NCBI GenBank assembly: GCA_947303905.1
Contig: CAMYZR010000033.1
Span: forward strand, 1 to 9,282
Length of the DNA: 9,282 bases
Direction: 5' to 3'
Source of the DNA: an uncultured Atopobiaceae bacterium
Lineage (GTDB): Bacteria; Actinomycetota; Coriobacteriia; Coriobacteriales; Atopobiaceae
Of the stretch, positions 1 through 6,299 are shown piece after piece. How positions within the stretch are numbered: the stretch's first letter is position 1; every line of letters begins with the position of its first letter. The translations under genes and the position numbers were made by a program. A model generated the notes under the pieces. That model was not told the DNA's origin. It saw only the letters and a program-made list of their open reading frames with translations, and did not search any database.

Positions 1-377
1 GTGTCGTAGCATCTGCGCAAGTCTCCCAGGCTCACCAGCGTGTCTCGCAGGGACACGTTGCGAATGGGAGGCATGACGGCGATGACCTCGCTCCGCATCC
101 GGAGTGCGGCATCCACGCGGGCGTCGAGTGCGGCGAGCCCCTCGTGCCATAGGGCGATGGGGTCGCCTGCGTTGAGGACGAAGGCTGCCTCGTCCGGCGT
201 TGCGTCTGCAATGCCGAGCACGTAGGCCGCCGACTGTGCGAGCTCGTGGGCCTCGTATGCAGAGACTGACGAGCACCCGCCCATGCAGTAGAGCTCGGCC
301 ACATGGGTGACGAGTAGTGCAAAGCCGCTTCGAGCACGTTCGACGTCCGCGTCACGGGCGCTAATCGTTCCAGCCAT
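1..377 (-). CDS. DUF6179 family protein, N-terminal part (cut by window edge)
   Basis: The reading frame is open from an ATG at 377 to the left edge of the window, giving about 125 N-terminal residues; the rest lies outside. The translation begins MAGTISARDADVERAR and includes PPIRNVSLRDTLVSLGDLRRCYD near the cut. From memory this resembles DUF6179, a family of unknown function in Firmicutes and Coriobacteriia whose members are several hundred residues long and usually sit beside a DUF6323 gene, as here. The start overlaps the end of the upstream DUF6323 gene by 17 bases, and AGGTGG lies just before the ATG, so translation is probably coupled. No signal peptide or membrane segment is visible in this part. 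Function is unknown. The reading frame is well supported, the family name less so because only a fragment is seen. Confidence 0.75.
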   Translation of the reverse strand, partial: MAGTISARDADVERARSGFALLVTHVAELYCMGGCSSVSAYEAHELAQSAAYVLGIADATPDEAAFVLNAGDPIALWHEGLAALDARVDAALRMRSEVIAVMPPIRNVSLRDTLVSLGDLRRCYD

Positions 378-921
378 CGACCCACCTCTCGCCGTACCAT
401 CCATCGGCCTGCTCGTCATAGTCCCACTCGGCAGGGTCGAACGCATATACGCGGCCCTCGTCGTCGACGATGCGATACGTATCGCCAGAGACCTCCTGCG
501 CCCTGACGTACTCGGGCGAGAAGGCCATCACCTCCTCGGCGGATGCCTCCGCCGCTCCAGCCGCATCGCCCCACGCGTCCAGCCACCCGCGCAGCGCCTC
601 TGCGATCTCGGCATCCGGCACGTCAACGGGCAGCTCGTCCCGCAAGGCATAGAAGGCGTCCTGCAGGTCTGCGAGCACGTGCGCGGTGTCGCTGCGGACA
701 AGGCACGGCGACGTCGCGACGGCTTCGGTCACCATCGCCAAGGCCGGCGTGCCAAACTCCACGCGCTCGGTGTCGGCCAGGGTCTCTGCCCTTCTCTGTG
801 CCAACATCCGTGCCTCTTCGTGCGTGATCGAGAGGCCGGCTATCCCGAGCTGCTGGTTTACGGTGCGCAACAGCGCATCGGTGCCAGCCGAGGACAAGGG
901 GAAACCCAACGTCGCAACCAT
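361..921 (-). CDS. DUF6323 family protein
   Basis: The protein has about 186 residues. Its N-terminal half matches what I recall of DUF6323: a stretch like LSITHEEARMLAQRRAETL, then RVEFGTPAL, then a region on 'DLQDAFYALRDELP' with a following DAEIAEALRGWLD. The last 45 residues or so form an unusually acidic, aromatic tail (DDEGRVYAFDPAEW, WYGERWVDGWND) that I do not recall as a core part of the family. Start choice: an ATG at 921 has GGAG eight bases upstream. ATG 927 is possible but poorly spaced. TTG 951 lies about at the predicted transcription start (promoter at 955-983) and has no ribosome binding site. The stop overlaps the DUF6179 start, so the two form one operon. The protein looks soluble and cytoplasmic; its role is unknown. 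Confidence 0.8.
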   Translation of the reverse strand: MVATLGFPLSSAGTDALLRTVNQQLGIAGLSITHEEARMLAQRRAETLADTERVEFGTPALAMVTEAVATSPCLVRSDTAHVLADLQDAFYALRDELPVDVPDAEIAEALRGWLDAWGDAAGAAEASAEEVMAFSPEYVRAQEVSGDTYRIVDDEGRVYAFDPAEWDYDEQADGWYGERWVDGWND

Positions 922-954
922 CCTCATCACTCCATCCAGAATCGCGGTCAATGC

Positions 955-983
955 CTAATACCGCGAACGGGATGGCGAGGCAA
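955..983 (-). promoter_or_regulatory. Putative promoter of the DUF6323-DUF6179 operon
   Basis: On the minus strand TTGCCT (978-983) and TATTAG (955-960) are separated by 17 bases, each matching four of six consensus positions. Transcription would start near 948, leaving a leader of about 27 bases before ATG 921. This is a sequence-only prediction. Confidence 0.35.
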
Positions 984-1057
984 GGGCTAACCGCCGAGCG
1001 CACCGTAGCGGACGGCGACCAAAGGTCCAGCTTTGCCATGGTATGATTTCCCTAGCG

Positions 1058-1206
1058 CGAGGCATGGGGCCTCGTGGCAACGGTCATCCAAGGGGATGTC
1101 TTTTTGGTCATTGTTCTGTAGGGAACGCCACAACCGAGCCTGAAAAGAGGCACGTGCAGTGCCTGCGGTCTGTTGCGTTCCGAATCCCTGCACACGTTAC
1201 GGATTC
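1058..1206 (+). ncRNA. Structured 5' leader of the methyltransferase gene (candidate attenuator or riboswitch-like RNA)
   Basis: This gene-free stretch can form several perfect or near-perfect stems. CGAGGC (1058-1063) pairs with GCCTCG (1069-1074). CATCC (1085-1089) pairs with GGATG (1094-1098) and is followed by TCTTTTT. GGAACGC (1122-1128) pairs with GCGTTCC (1175-1181), extended inward by ACA/TGT and ACCG (1133-1136)/CGGT (1166-1169), and enclosing AGGCAC (1148-1153)/GTGCCT (1159-1164). GAATCC (1182-1187) pairs with GGATTC (1201-1206), just before the ribosome binding site. Alternative pairs GTGGC (1074-1078)/GCCAC (1127-1131) and GTTC/GGAAC (within 1113-1125) compete with the long stem. 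A TATGAT at 1042-1047 could be the -10 box, but I see no -35. It does not match the SAM, T-box, TPP or cobalamin consensus elements as I know them. Function is inferred. Confidence 0.35.
1085..1105 (+). terminator. Terminator-like hairpin inside the leader
   Basis: A five-base-pair stem, CATCC/GGATG with an AAGG loop, is followed by T-C-T5. No plus-strand gene ends upstream, so if it works it would stop leader transcription before the methyltransferase gene. The stem is short, so it may be a weak pause site. Confidence 0.35.
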
Positions 1207-1225
1207 TCACAGAACAGGAAAGACC

Positions 1226-1942
1226 ATGGACTTCCCGAAGGCACATTCCTTCCCCATATCCATCATGCGCGCCCGCAGCATGGGGCCCAACCCACTCAAG
1301 CTCTGCGAGGAGCTGCTCAGCTGCGCCGACATCCCGGCGGGATCTATCGTGCTCGACCTCGGCAGCGGTGCCGGACTCACGAGCGCCCTCATGGCGCGCG
1401 AGTGCGGGCTTGTCGTGTACGCTGCCGACCTGTGGAGCGACCCATCCGACAACATGCGCTTCTTCGAGGGGTGCGGGCTCACCAACCGACGGATCGTACC
1501 CCTCAAGGCCGACGCGACGGCACTGCCCTTCGCGAGCGACTTCTTCGATGCCATAGTGAGCGTCGACTCCTACAACTACTTCGGTCGTGACCCCAGCTAC
1601 CTCGGCACGCACCTGCTACCGCTCGTGAAGCGGGGCGGCGGGCTCCTCTTTGCCATCCCTGGTATGGTGCGCGATTGCCACGACGACCTGCCTGCGTGTC
1701 TGCTCGAGTCCTGGACCCCCGAGCAGCTCGACTACATGCACGACATCGCTTGGTGGCGCGACAACTTCTCGCAGACCGATGGCGTGGAGATCGTGGACAT
1801 GCACGAGATGTCCTGCACGCGCGAGGCGTGGGCAGACTGGCTCTCCTGTGACAGCGAGTACACCGCGGGCGACCGCGCTGCCGTCGAGGCAGGTGCGCTC
1901 GACTGCCTGAACACCATAGCCGTGGTGCTCAGGCGCAGGTAG
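1226..1942 (+). CDS. Class I SAM-dependent methyltransferase
   Basis: This 238-residue soluble protein has a Rossmann-type methyltransferase fold. Residues 42-50 (VLDLGSGAG) are the glycine-rich SAM-binding motif I, AADLW (66-70) follows the second strand, KADATALPF (94-102) is the adenine-side loop, and FDAIVSVDSYNYFG (107-120) is motif IV. The whole chain resembles a family common in Firmicutes and Coriobacteriia, with a conserved 'MGPNPLKL' start and 'WADWL' near the C-terminus, often labelled methyltransferase type 11 or cyclopropane-fatty-acyl-phospholipid synthase-like. The label is over-specific: the protein is far shorter than true cyclopropane synthases and the substrate is unknown. 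The ATG at 1226 is preferred because AGGAAAG lies just upstream and the conserved region starts there. Extension back to 1043 would only translate the structured leader. Transcription appears to be on its own. Confidence 0.9.
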   Translation: MDFPKAHSFPISIMRARSMGPNPLKLCEELLSCADIPAGSIVLDLGSGAGLTSALMARECGLVVYAADLWSDPSDNMRFFEGCGLTNRRIVPLKADATALPFASDFFDAIVSVDSYNYFGRDPSYLGTHLLPLVKRGGGLLFAIPGMVRDCHDDLPACLLESWTPEQLDYMHDIAWWRDNFSQTDGVEIVDMHEMSCTREAWADWLSCDSEYTAGDRAAVEAGALDCLNTIAVVLRRR

Positions 1943-2044
1943 CACTCGTCGGGAGCCATCCCACGACTACCGGCTCGGGATTCGAAGACCCAGCACGTCG
2001 GAGGTGGTGCGTCGTTGGTCGCGGCGCACCGCCTCTGCCAATCC

Positions 2045-2119
2045 GTCACGGCGGAGGTGACGTGCCGTCAGTGAGGGCATGCTGGCTAGATCCAATCTAC
2101 CAGCGCAATCAGCTATTGC
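2045..2119 (+). other. Cluster of three tandem hairpins before the HTH fusion gene
   Basis: The 234-base gap 1943-2176 has no gene. Within it GTCAC (2045-2049) pairs with GTGAC (2057-2061). GCTGG-C-TAGAT (2081-2091) pairs with ATCTA-CCAGC (2095-2104), ten pairs with one bulged C and a CCA loop. GCAAT (2105-2109) pairs directly afterwards with ATTGC (2115-2119). There is no T-run, so a classical terminator for the methyltransferase gene is not supported. They may be leader RNA structure or operator sites for the downstream regulator. Confidence 0.4.
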
Positions 2120-2176
2120 GTGACAGGCGGCGCGCATGAACCCTACCATGTGGCTATCCGACGAGGGGAGACTCGA

Positions 2177-2995
2177 ATGAAGGTCTGTGACGCCATCCTT
2201 TCTGCCCGCAAGCGAGCGGGGCTGACGCAGAGCCAGCTCGCGGCGCGGGTCTACGTGACGCGCCAGGCAGTGAGCCGCTGGGAGAACGGCGACAGCGAGC
2301 CGGGCATCGACATGAGGCGGATGCTGGCTGGCGCGCTGGGAGTACCCGTCACCGAGCTGCTCGAACTGCCCGACGCGCCGGTCTGCCAGTGCTGCGGGAC
2401 CCCCTTTGACGTGCCGAACATGCCTGTCGGCACGAATGCCGACGGCTCGGAGAACCATGACTATTGCGGTTGGTGCTATCGCGACGGCGAGTTCACCAGC
2501 AGCGGCTTGGACGAGATCGTCGAGCGAAACGTTCCCTACCTCATGGAGGCCACCGGCTACACGCAGGAGGAGGCGGTCTCCTTCATGGGGGCGGTGCTCC
2601 CCACGCTCAAGCGGTGGCGTAGCGCGGAGAACCAGAACGTCTCGGCAAACTGCAGAAGGAGCGTCTTCCACGTCTGTCCAAGCTGCGGCAACATCGTGTG
2701 GTCGATGGGGGAGGCGACGGTCAACTGCTGTGGGAACGTGCTCCAGCCCCTGGTGGCGCTGCGAAACGATGGTGCCCTCAAGGCCGCGGTGGAGGTCGCG
2801 GACGGCTGCCAGCGCGTCCATGTCGCCCATCCCATGAGCAAGGGCGACCACCTGCTGTTCATCGCCTGCGTGGGCGATGACCTCGTCCGCATCAAGCGCC
2901 TCTATCCCGAGCAGGAGGCGCGTGCGGAGTTCCCCTTGCAGGGGCCAAGCCAGATCTACGTCTATGGCACCGATTGCGGTCTGGTCAGGCTCTAG
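2177..2995 (+). CDS. XRE-type HTH, zinc ribbon and desulfoferrodoxin-like fusion protein
   Basis: This 272-residue protein has three modules. Residues about 5-62 are an XRE/HTH_3 DNA-binding domain (LTQSQLAARVYVTRQAVSRW). Residues 70-106 match the putative zinc ribbon PF12674: C70, C73, GTNADGSENHDYC, C97 and C100. Residues about 164-272 resemble desulfoferrodoxin. A rubredoxin-like iron site is complete (C167, C170, C184, C185). The superoxide-reductase site keeps H218 (in HPM), H225 and C267, but the first histidine is replaced near A203 and the histidine three residues after the cysteine is V270. This suggests a redox- or metal-sensing regulator rather than an efficient superoxide reductase; that is inference. 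ATG 2177 is chosen over an upstream start because GAGGGGAG precedes it and the HTH begins there. It is transcribed towards a strong terminator, alone or after the methyltransferase gene. Confidence 0.88.
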   Translation: MKVCDAILSARKRAGLTQSQLAARVYVTRQAVSRWENGDSEPGIDMRRMLAGALGVPVTELLELPDAPVCQCCGTPFDVPNMPVGTNADGSENHDYCGWCYRDGEFTSSGLDEIVERNVPYLMEATGYTQEEAVSFMGAVLPTLKRWRSAENQNVSANCRRSVFHVCPSCGNIVWSMGEATVNCCGNVLQPLVALRNDGALKAAVEVADGCQRVHVAHPMSKGDHLLFIACVGDDLVRIKRLYPEQEARAEFPLQGPSQIYVYGTDCGLVRL

Positions 2996-3061
2996 GCGAT
3001 AGGCCAGGCTCCACCGCCCGCTCCGCACCATTCATCGGCTGACACGCAGGCAATAAGAATG

Positions 3062-3098
3062 AGGGCTGGCCAGCGTTTGCATAACTGGCCAGCCCTTT
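3062..3098. terminator. Bidirectional intrinsic terminator between convergent genes
   Basis: A perfect 12-base-pair stem, AGGGCTGGCCAG (3062-3073) with CTGGCCAGCCCT (3085-3096), has an 11-base loop. TTTCATGTGTT follows on the plus strand, and a T-rich stretch (TCATTCTTATT) follows on the minus strand. It lies between the ends of the HTH fusion gene and the phosphate transporter gene and can serve both. Confidence 0.85.
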
Positions 3099-3137
3099 CA
3101 TGTGTTCCGGGCTACAGATTGCCGCAGCGACTCTGTC

Positions 3138-4130
3138 CTAGAGGATCGCTCCGATGATAAGCGCGCAGAGACCGCCGAGGAGCATCGTTGCCGGCAGGGT
3201 CACCACCCAGGCCGTGAAGATGCTGCCCGCCATGCCCCACTTGACCTTCTTTGCGCCGCGCGCGGAGCCAGTGCCCATGACCGAGGTGGTGAGGACCTGC
3301 GTCGTCGAGACTGGCGCTCCGAGTGCCGTCATCGTCTCGATGGCCACTGCAGACGAGAACTCCGAGACGAAGCCCATGACCGGCTCGAGCTTGGTCACGC
3401 CACTACCCACGGTCTTCATGATGCGTCCGCCTCCGATGGAGGTTCCCATGGCCATGGTGAATGCGCACATGATCTTTACCCACGTGGGAACGCCCGAGCC
3501 CTCGGGCAGCAGGCCAGCTCCGATCATGGCGAGCGTGATGATGCCCATGGTCTTCTGGGCGTCGTTGTTGCCGTGGCTGTAGGCCATGAACATCGACGAG
3601 CAGATCTGCGCCTTATGGAAGAAGGCGTTCGCCTTCGACGGATGCCAGTTGGCAAAGAGCTCGAAGACCAGGTGCATGACCGAGAAGCCCAGGGCCATGC
3701 CCACGAGGGGAGAGGTGAACAGTGGAATGACTACCTTCATGAGCACGCCGTCCCACATGACGGTGTCGAGGCTGCTGGTGAAGACCATGGTGGCGCCGAT
3801 CAGGCTGCCGATGAGCGCGTGGCTGGAGCTCGAGGGGATGGAGAACCACCACGTGAAAAGGTCCCAGATGATGGCACCGATGAGCGCCGCAAGGATGACG
3901 TAGAGCTCCAGTGACACGTTGACCAGGCCGTGGGCGATGGTCATGGCCACCTTCTCGCTCATGAGGGCGCCGATGAAGTTCATGGTCGCGCTCATGAGGA
4001 TGGCCACACGCAGGGGCAGGGCCCTCGTGTAGACGGTGGTGGCGATTGCGTTGGCCGTGTCGTGGAAGCCGTTGATGAACTCGAAGACGATGGCTGCTGC
4101 GAGCACGCAGAGCAGAAGTGGGCTAAGCAT
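3138..4130 (-). CDS. PiT-family inorganic phosphate transporter
   Basis: This 330-residue integral membrane protein is a low-affinity phosphate transporter of the PiT family (PF01384), which moves inorganic phosphate with a cation (H+ or Na+) across the cytoplasmic membrane. Family motifs are clear: GFHDTANAIATTV (21-33), IPSSSSHAL (98-106), the second inverted-repeat signature HGNNDAQKTMG (186-196) and GAPVSTTQ (271-278). About eight to ten hydrophobic segments are visible. The length fits the shorter bacterial PiT proteins rather than the roughly 500-residue PitA of enterics. Its ATG at 4130 overlaps the end of the DUF47 gene by eight bases, so the pair is cotranscribed and probably translationally coupled. 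The coupling ion cannot be read from the sequence. The gene ends just before the shared terminator at 3062-3098. Confidence 0.95.
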   Translation of the reverse strand: MLSPLLLCVLAAAIVFEFINGFHDTANAIATTVYTRALPLRVAILMSATMNFIGALMSEKVAMTIAHGLVNVSLELYVILAALIGAIIWDLFTWWFSIPSSSSHALIGSLIGATMVFTSSLDTVMWDGVLMKVVIPLFTSPLVGMALGFSVMHLVFELFANWHPSKANAFFHKAQICSSMFMAYSHGNNDAQKTMGIITLAMIGAGLLPEGSGVPTWVKIMCAFTMAMGTSIGGGRIMKTVGSGVTKLEPVMGFVSEFSSAVAIETMTALGAPVSTTQVLTTSVMGTGSARGAKKVKWGMAGSIFTAWVVTLPATMLLGGLCALIIGAIL

Positions 4131-4746
4131 TTTTCACCAGCACGCTGCGAACGACATTGGCCACTGCCTTGCAGGAGTCGACCGTGTTCTCCAGGGTGTC
4201 AATGAGCGACTTCCACTTGATCACCTCGATGGCGTCCGTGGTGTCACGGAAGAGGTTGGCCAGGCCCTGGCGCGAGACGGTGTCGCCCTCGTCCTCGATG
4301 GTCCCGACGGTGTGCATCTTCTCGCGCACGGTGGGATCCTTCTTGAAGTTCTCGAAGTGGTCGAAGAGGTCTGACAGCTCGCGGGAGGCACGCAGGATGA
4401 GCTCGGCCATCTGCACCGCTTCAGGCCTCATCCTGTCGATGTCATAGAGGTCGAAGCGTGCGGACACGTTGTCCATGCCGTCGGCGATGTGGTCGAGCTC
4501 GCGCACCAGATGGTTGATATCCTCGCGGTCGAACGGGGTGATGAAGGAGTTCTCCAGCAGCGTGAGCGTCTCGCGCATGATGGCGTCGCACTTGACCTCG
4601 TAATCCTTCACCTTGGCGATTTCGCCTTTGGAGGCAGGCCAGGTTTTCACGAGGGTGTCGAAGGTCTCGGCGCATGCGGCCACCTCGTGGGCCAGCTCGG
4701 CGAACTTGTCAAAGAACTGATTCTCTATGTGACGTACTCTGCTCAT
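4123..4746 (-). CDS. DUF47 family PhoU-like phosphate transport regulator
   Basis: This 207-residue all-helical cytoplasmic protein belongs to DUF47 (PF01865; TIGR00153), related to PhoU. Members nearly always sit beside a PiT transporter and are thought to modulate it, perhaps through metal-bound phosphate sensing. Visible family features include 'NSFITPFDREDI' near residues 66-77, followed by 'LVRELDHIADGMDNVSAR', and near the C-terminus 'TTDAIEVIKWKSLIDTLE' with a conserved helix. The start ATG at 4746 has AAAGGAG seven bases upstream. It is the first gene of the operon; a TATAAA on the minus strand (4795-4800) could be its -10 box but lacks a good -35. I saw no convincing Pho box. Length is normal for the family. 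Confidence 0.93.
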   Translation of the reverse strand: MSRVRHIENQFFDKFAELAHEVAACAETFDTLVKTWPASKGEIAKVKDYEVKCDAIMRETLTLLENSFITPFDREDINHLVRELDHIADGMDNVSARFDLYDIDRMRPEAVQMAELILRASRELSDLFDHFENFKKDPTVREKMHTVGTIEDEGDTVSRQGLANLFRDTTDAIEVIKWKSLIDTLENTVDSCKAVANVVRSVLVKNA

Positions 4747-5157
4747 ACATGCGCTCCTTTACCTGTGTGTCGTACATGCCAGCGCGCCGAACCTTTTATA
4801 CGGAAACGCACCAACCGCATCGATGGGTTCCAACCAAGGCCAAAGTGCATAAAGGCATGGATGCTTCACCATGCTCCCCAAGTTCAATCAATGCAACGTA
4901 AAGAGAACGTCATGGTTGGTTTGACGACGATAAACAGCTCCCGAACTGTGGTTATTTCTGACATGTAACGCGCCGTAGAAGCAAAATGATGATAAGGAGG
5001 CCCATCGAATCCATTCAATAAGCCCATTGGGTTGACGGTCGCTTTGCACTTTCATGACAAAATTGGCAATCGTCCAAGCTGAACGGACGGGTCTCGTCGG
5101 TCGGCGGGTTTGCCTATAATGACGCACTGTGACGACTATCAGGCGCGGAGGGGTGCT
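4747..5157. other. Divergent intergenic region between the phosphate operon and the His-rich TPR gene
   Basis: About 410 bases without a supported gene, visibly more AT-rich than the flanks. It contains a possible minus-strand -10 (TATAAA, 4795-4800), a hairpin GCATGG (4855-4860)/CCATGC (4869-4874), and a TATAAT box at 5115-5120. It also holds an eight-base anti-Shine-Dalgarno match, TAAGGAGG (4993-5000), with no usable start codon at the right distance. Short open frames here have no coding character. Confidence 0.6.
5115..5120 (+). promoter_or_regulatory. Consensus -10 box of the His-rich TPR gene
   Basis: A perfect TATAAT lies 37 bases before the ATG at 5158. No good -35 is found 16-18 bases upstream, so the promoter may need an activator or another sigma contact. 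It also rules out the upstream in-frame TTG at 5110 as a start. Confidence 0.5.
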
Positions 5158-6036
5158 ATGGAGACTGCTGAGACTTGGGAGGGGCATGCGAATGCGGACG
5201 CCCACGTGAAGGGGGAGTCCCATCATGAGCACGAGGGGCACCATCACCATGGTCACGATCACGCGTCGCACCATCACGACGAGCCGATAAGCCAAGATGA
5301 GGCCGTGCAGTCGCTTCTCATGCTCGGGCAGGTTGCGCTTGACGCAGCGGACTACGAGTCTGCGACCGAGGCCTTTGCGAGCATCCTGAAGCTCGAGCCA
5401 AACGAGGCCGCCTTCTATAACCTCGGAAGCTTCTATGCGCGTGGCCTGGGAGTCAGGCGGGACTTCATGGAGGCCGCAAGGCTGTTCCACCAGGCTGAGC
5501 TACTGGGCAACGAGCGTGCTGCCAAGCTCTGCCGCAAATGCATGTTCGATTATCTCCTTGAAGACATCGGCGAGAGAAGGCCCGCAGACCTGTATGCGGA
5601 GATGGCCTTCTTTGTGACGCGCGTCTATCCGGAGGCATCTGACCAGCGCAAGGAGGTTGGCAGCGGGCTCTTTGCGATTGCCAGCACGCTTGCGAACAAG
5701 GGGGCGTACGTCGAGGCGGCAAAGGTGTTCCGTGCGGCCGCGGAGTTTGGCAACGACGGATATGCGCAGTACTACCTGGCGGTGCTCTACAACTCTGGTG
5801 CCGGCCTCGAGGAGAACGACCTTGCGGCGCTCTATTGGCTCGACTGCGCCGTGGACAACGGTGCTGCTGACATGGCACTGGGGGACAGGGACGGCATGCT
5901 CGATGCCTACCGGCAGAGCCTGACTGCCCCTGAGTTTTGCGAGATGATGGCAGCGCTGGCCGACTGGTGCGAGGTGGGCACGCCCGATGTGCCTGCCAAT
6001 CCCGAAAAGGCTGCGCGTTGGCGCGCGCTTGCATAA
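5158..6036 (+). CDS. His-rich TPR/Sel1-repeat protein
   Basis: This 292-residue protein lacks a signal peptide or membrane segment. Residues 1-42 are a metal-binding-like segment with 14 histidines, among them HHHHGHDH (28-35) and HHH (38-40), mixed with Asp and Glu. The remainder is helical repeat: a TPR around 48-82 (DYESATEAFASILKLEPN), a Sel1-like repeat right after (AAFYNLGSFYARGLGVRRDFMEAARLFHQA), and further Sel1/TPR units in the second half (GAYVEAAKVFRAAAEFGNDGYAQYYLAVLYNSG). Such repeats are protein-interaction scaffolds. His-rich tails of this kind bind Zn or Ni in proteins such as SlyD, HypB and zinc transporters, but no metal gene is adjacent. ATG 5158 has GGAGGGG six or so bases upstream and lies downstream of a TATAAT. 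Monocistronic, with a long hairpin behind it. Function is not known; a metal store or metal-responsive scaffold is a guess. Confidence 0.88.
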   Translation: METAETWEGHANADAHVKGESHHEHEGHHHHGHDHASHHHDEPISQDEAVQSLLMLGQVALDAADYESATEAFASILKLEPNEAAFYNLGSFYARGLGVRRDFMEAARLFHQAELLGNERAAKLCRKCMFDYLLEDIGERRPADLYAEMAFFVTRVYPEASDQRKEVGSGLFAIASTLANKGAYVEAAKVFRAAAEFGNDGYAQYYLAVLYNSGAGLEENDLAALYWLDCAVDNGAADMALGDRDGMLDAYRQSLTAPEFCEMMAALADWCEVGTPDVPANPEKAARWRALA

Positions 6037-6051
6037 GGTGAGGCCAACTTG

Positions 6052-6096
6052 GCCGAAGCCGACCAAGGGGAATCGTCCCCAATGGTCGGCTTCGGC
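6052..6096. terminator. Long hairpin between convergent genes
   Basis: A perfect 14-base-pair stem, GCCGAAGCCGACCA (6052-6065) with TGGTCGGCTTCGGC (6083-6096), is topped by an inner GGGG/CCCC stem. It begins 15 bases after the TPR gene stop and lies just past the end of the minus-strand winged-helix gene. T-tracts are poor on both sides, so it may act as a terminator or mainly as an mRNA 3'-end stabiliser. Confidence 0.65.
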
Positions 6097-6116
6097 TGGT
6101 CTATGAGACAGTTTGT

Positions 6117-6299
6117 CTACTTCTCGGCAGGCTCCCACTTGCAGCGCACGGGCGACACGATGTCGCCGGTCTTCTTGAGCTCCTTCATCGCCTTGTCGAC
6201 CACCTTGCGATCGAGCCCGCTCAGCTCCGCGATCTTGCCCGCATTCAGCGGCATGCCAGCCTCGCGCATCGTCTGCAGCACCAGCTCCGTTGTCTCCAT
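6117..6299 (-). CDS. Small winged-helix (HTH) protein
   Basis: A 60-residue protein that is almost entirely one winged-helix domain: METTELVLQTMREAG, then PLNAGKIAELSGLDRKVVDKAMKELKKTGDIVSP, then a short wing ending CKWEPAEK. The pattern is typical of MarR/ArsR-like or FeoC-like DNA-binding folds, with recognition helix around residues 28-40. No dimerisation or ligand domain is present. The ATG at 6299 is preferred, with AGCGAGG upstream; extension to 6497 would add residues of low coding character. The gene is divergent from the nucleotidyltransferase gene across about 310 bases. Similar tiny HTH proteins are common in Coriobacteriia, in my recollection, and have no known target. Confidence 0.8.
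   Translation of the reverse strand: METTELVLQTMREAGMPLNAGKIAELSGLDRKVVDKAMKELKKTGDIVSPVRCKWEPAEK

Noticed and set aside
1973..1995. A GGATTCGAAGACC segment that resembles a tRNA T-loop
   Set aside because: The flanking bases do not form a five-pair T-stem on either strand, and no anticodon arm or acceptor stem can be placed around it.
1967..3031. A 354-codon open frame on the minus strand
   Set aside because: It runs antisense through the HTH-zinc ribbon fusion gene, whose motifs are unmistakable, and its translation has no recognisable domain. Long antisense frames are expected at this GC content.
3102..3914. A 270-codon plus-strand open frame
   Set aside because: It is antisense to the PiT transporter and very rich in Asp, Glu, His, Gly and Arg, as expected for a shadow of a membrane-protein gene.
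4986..5021. A tiny frame beginning ATGATGATAAGG
   Set aside because: Only eleven residues, no ribosome binding site before it, and the strong Shine-Dalgarno sequence lies inside the frame rather than upstream.
5110..5157. An earlier in-frame TTG start for the His-rich TPR protein
   Set aside because: The TTG lies upstream of the consensus TATAAT, so it would not be in the transcript; ATG 5158 has a good ribosome binding site.
4888..5490. A 200-codon minus-strand frame across the phosphate operon upstream region
   Set aside because: It spans promoter sequence and the start of the His-rich TPR gene; no ribosome binding site or domain supports it.
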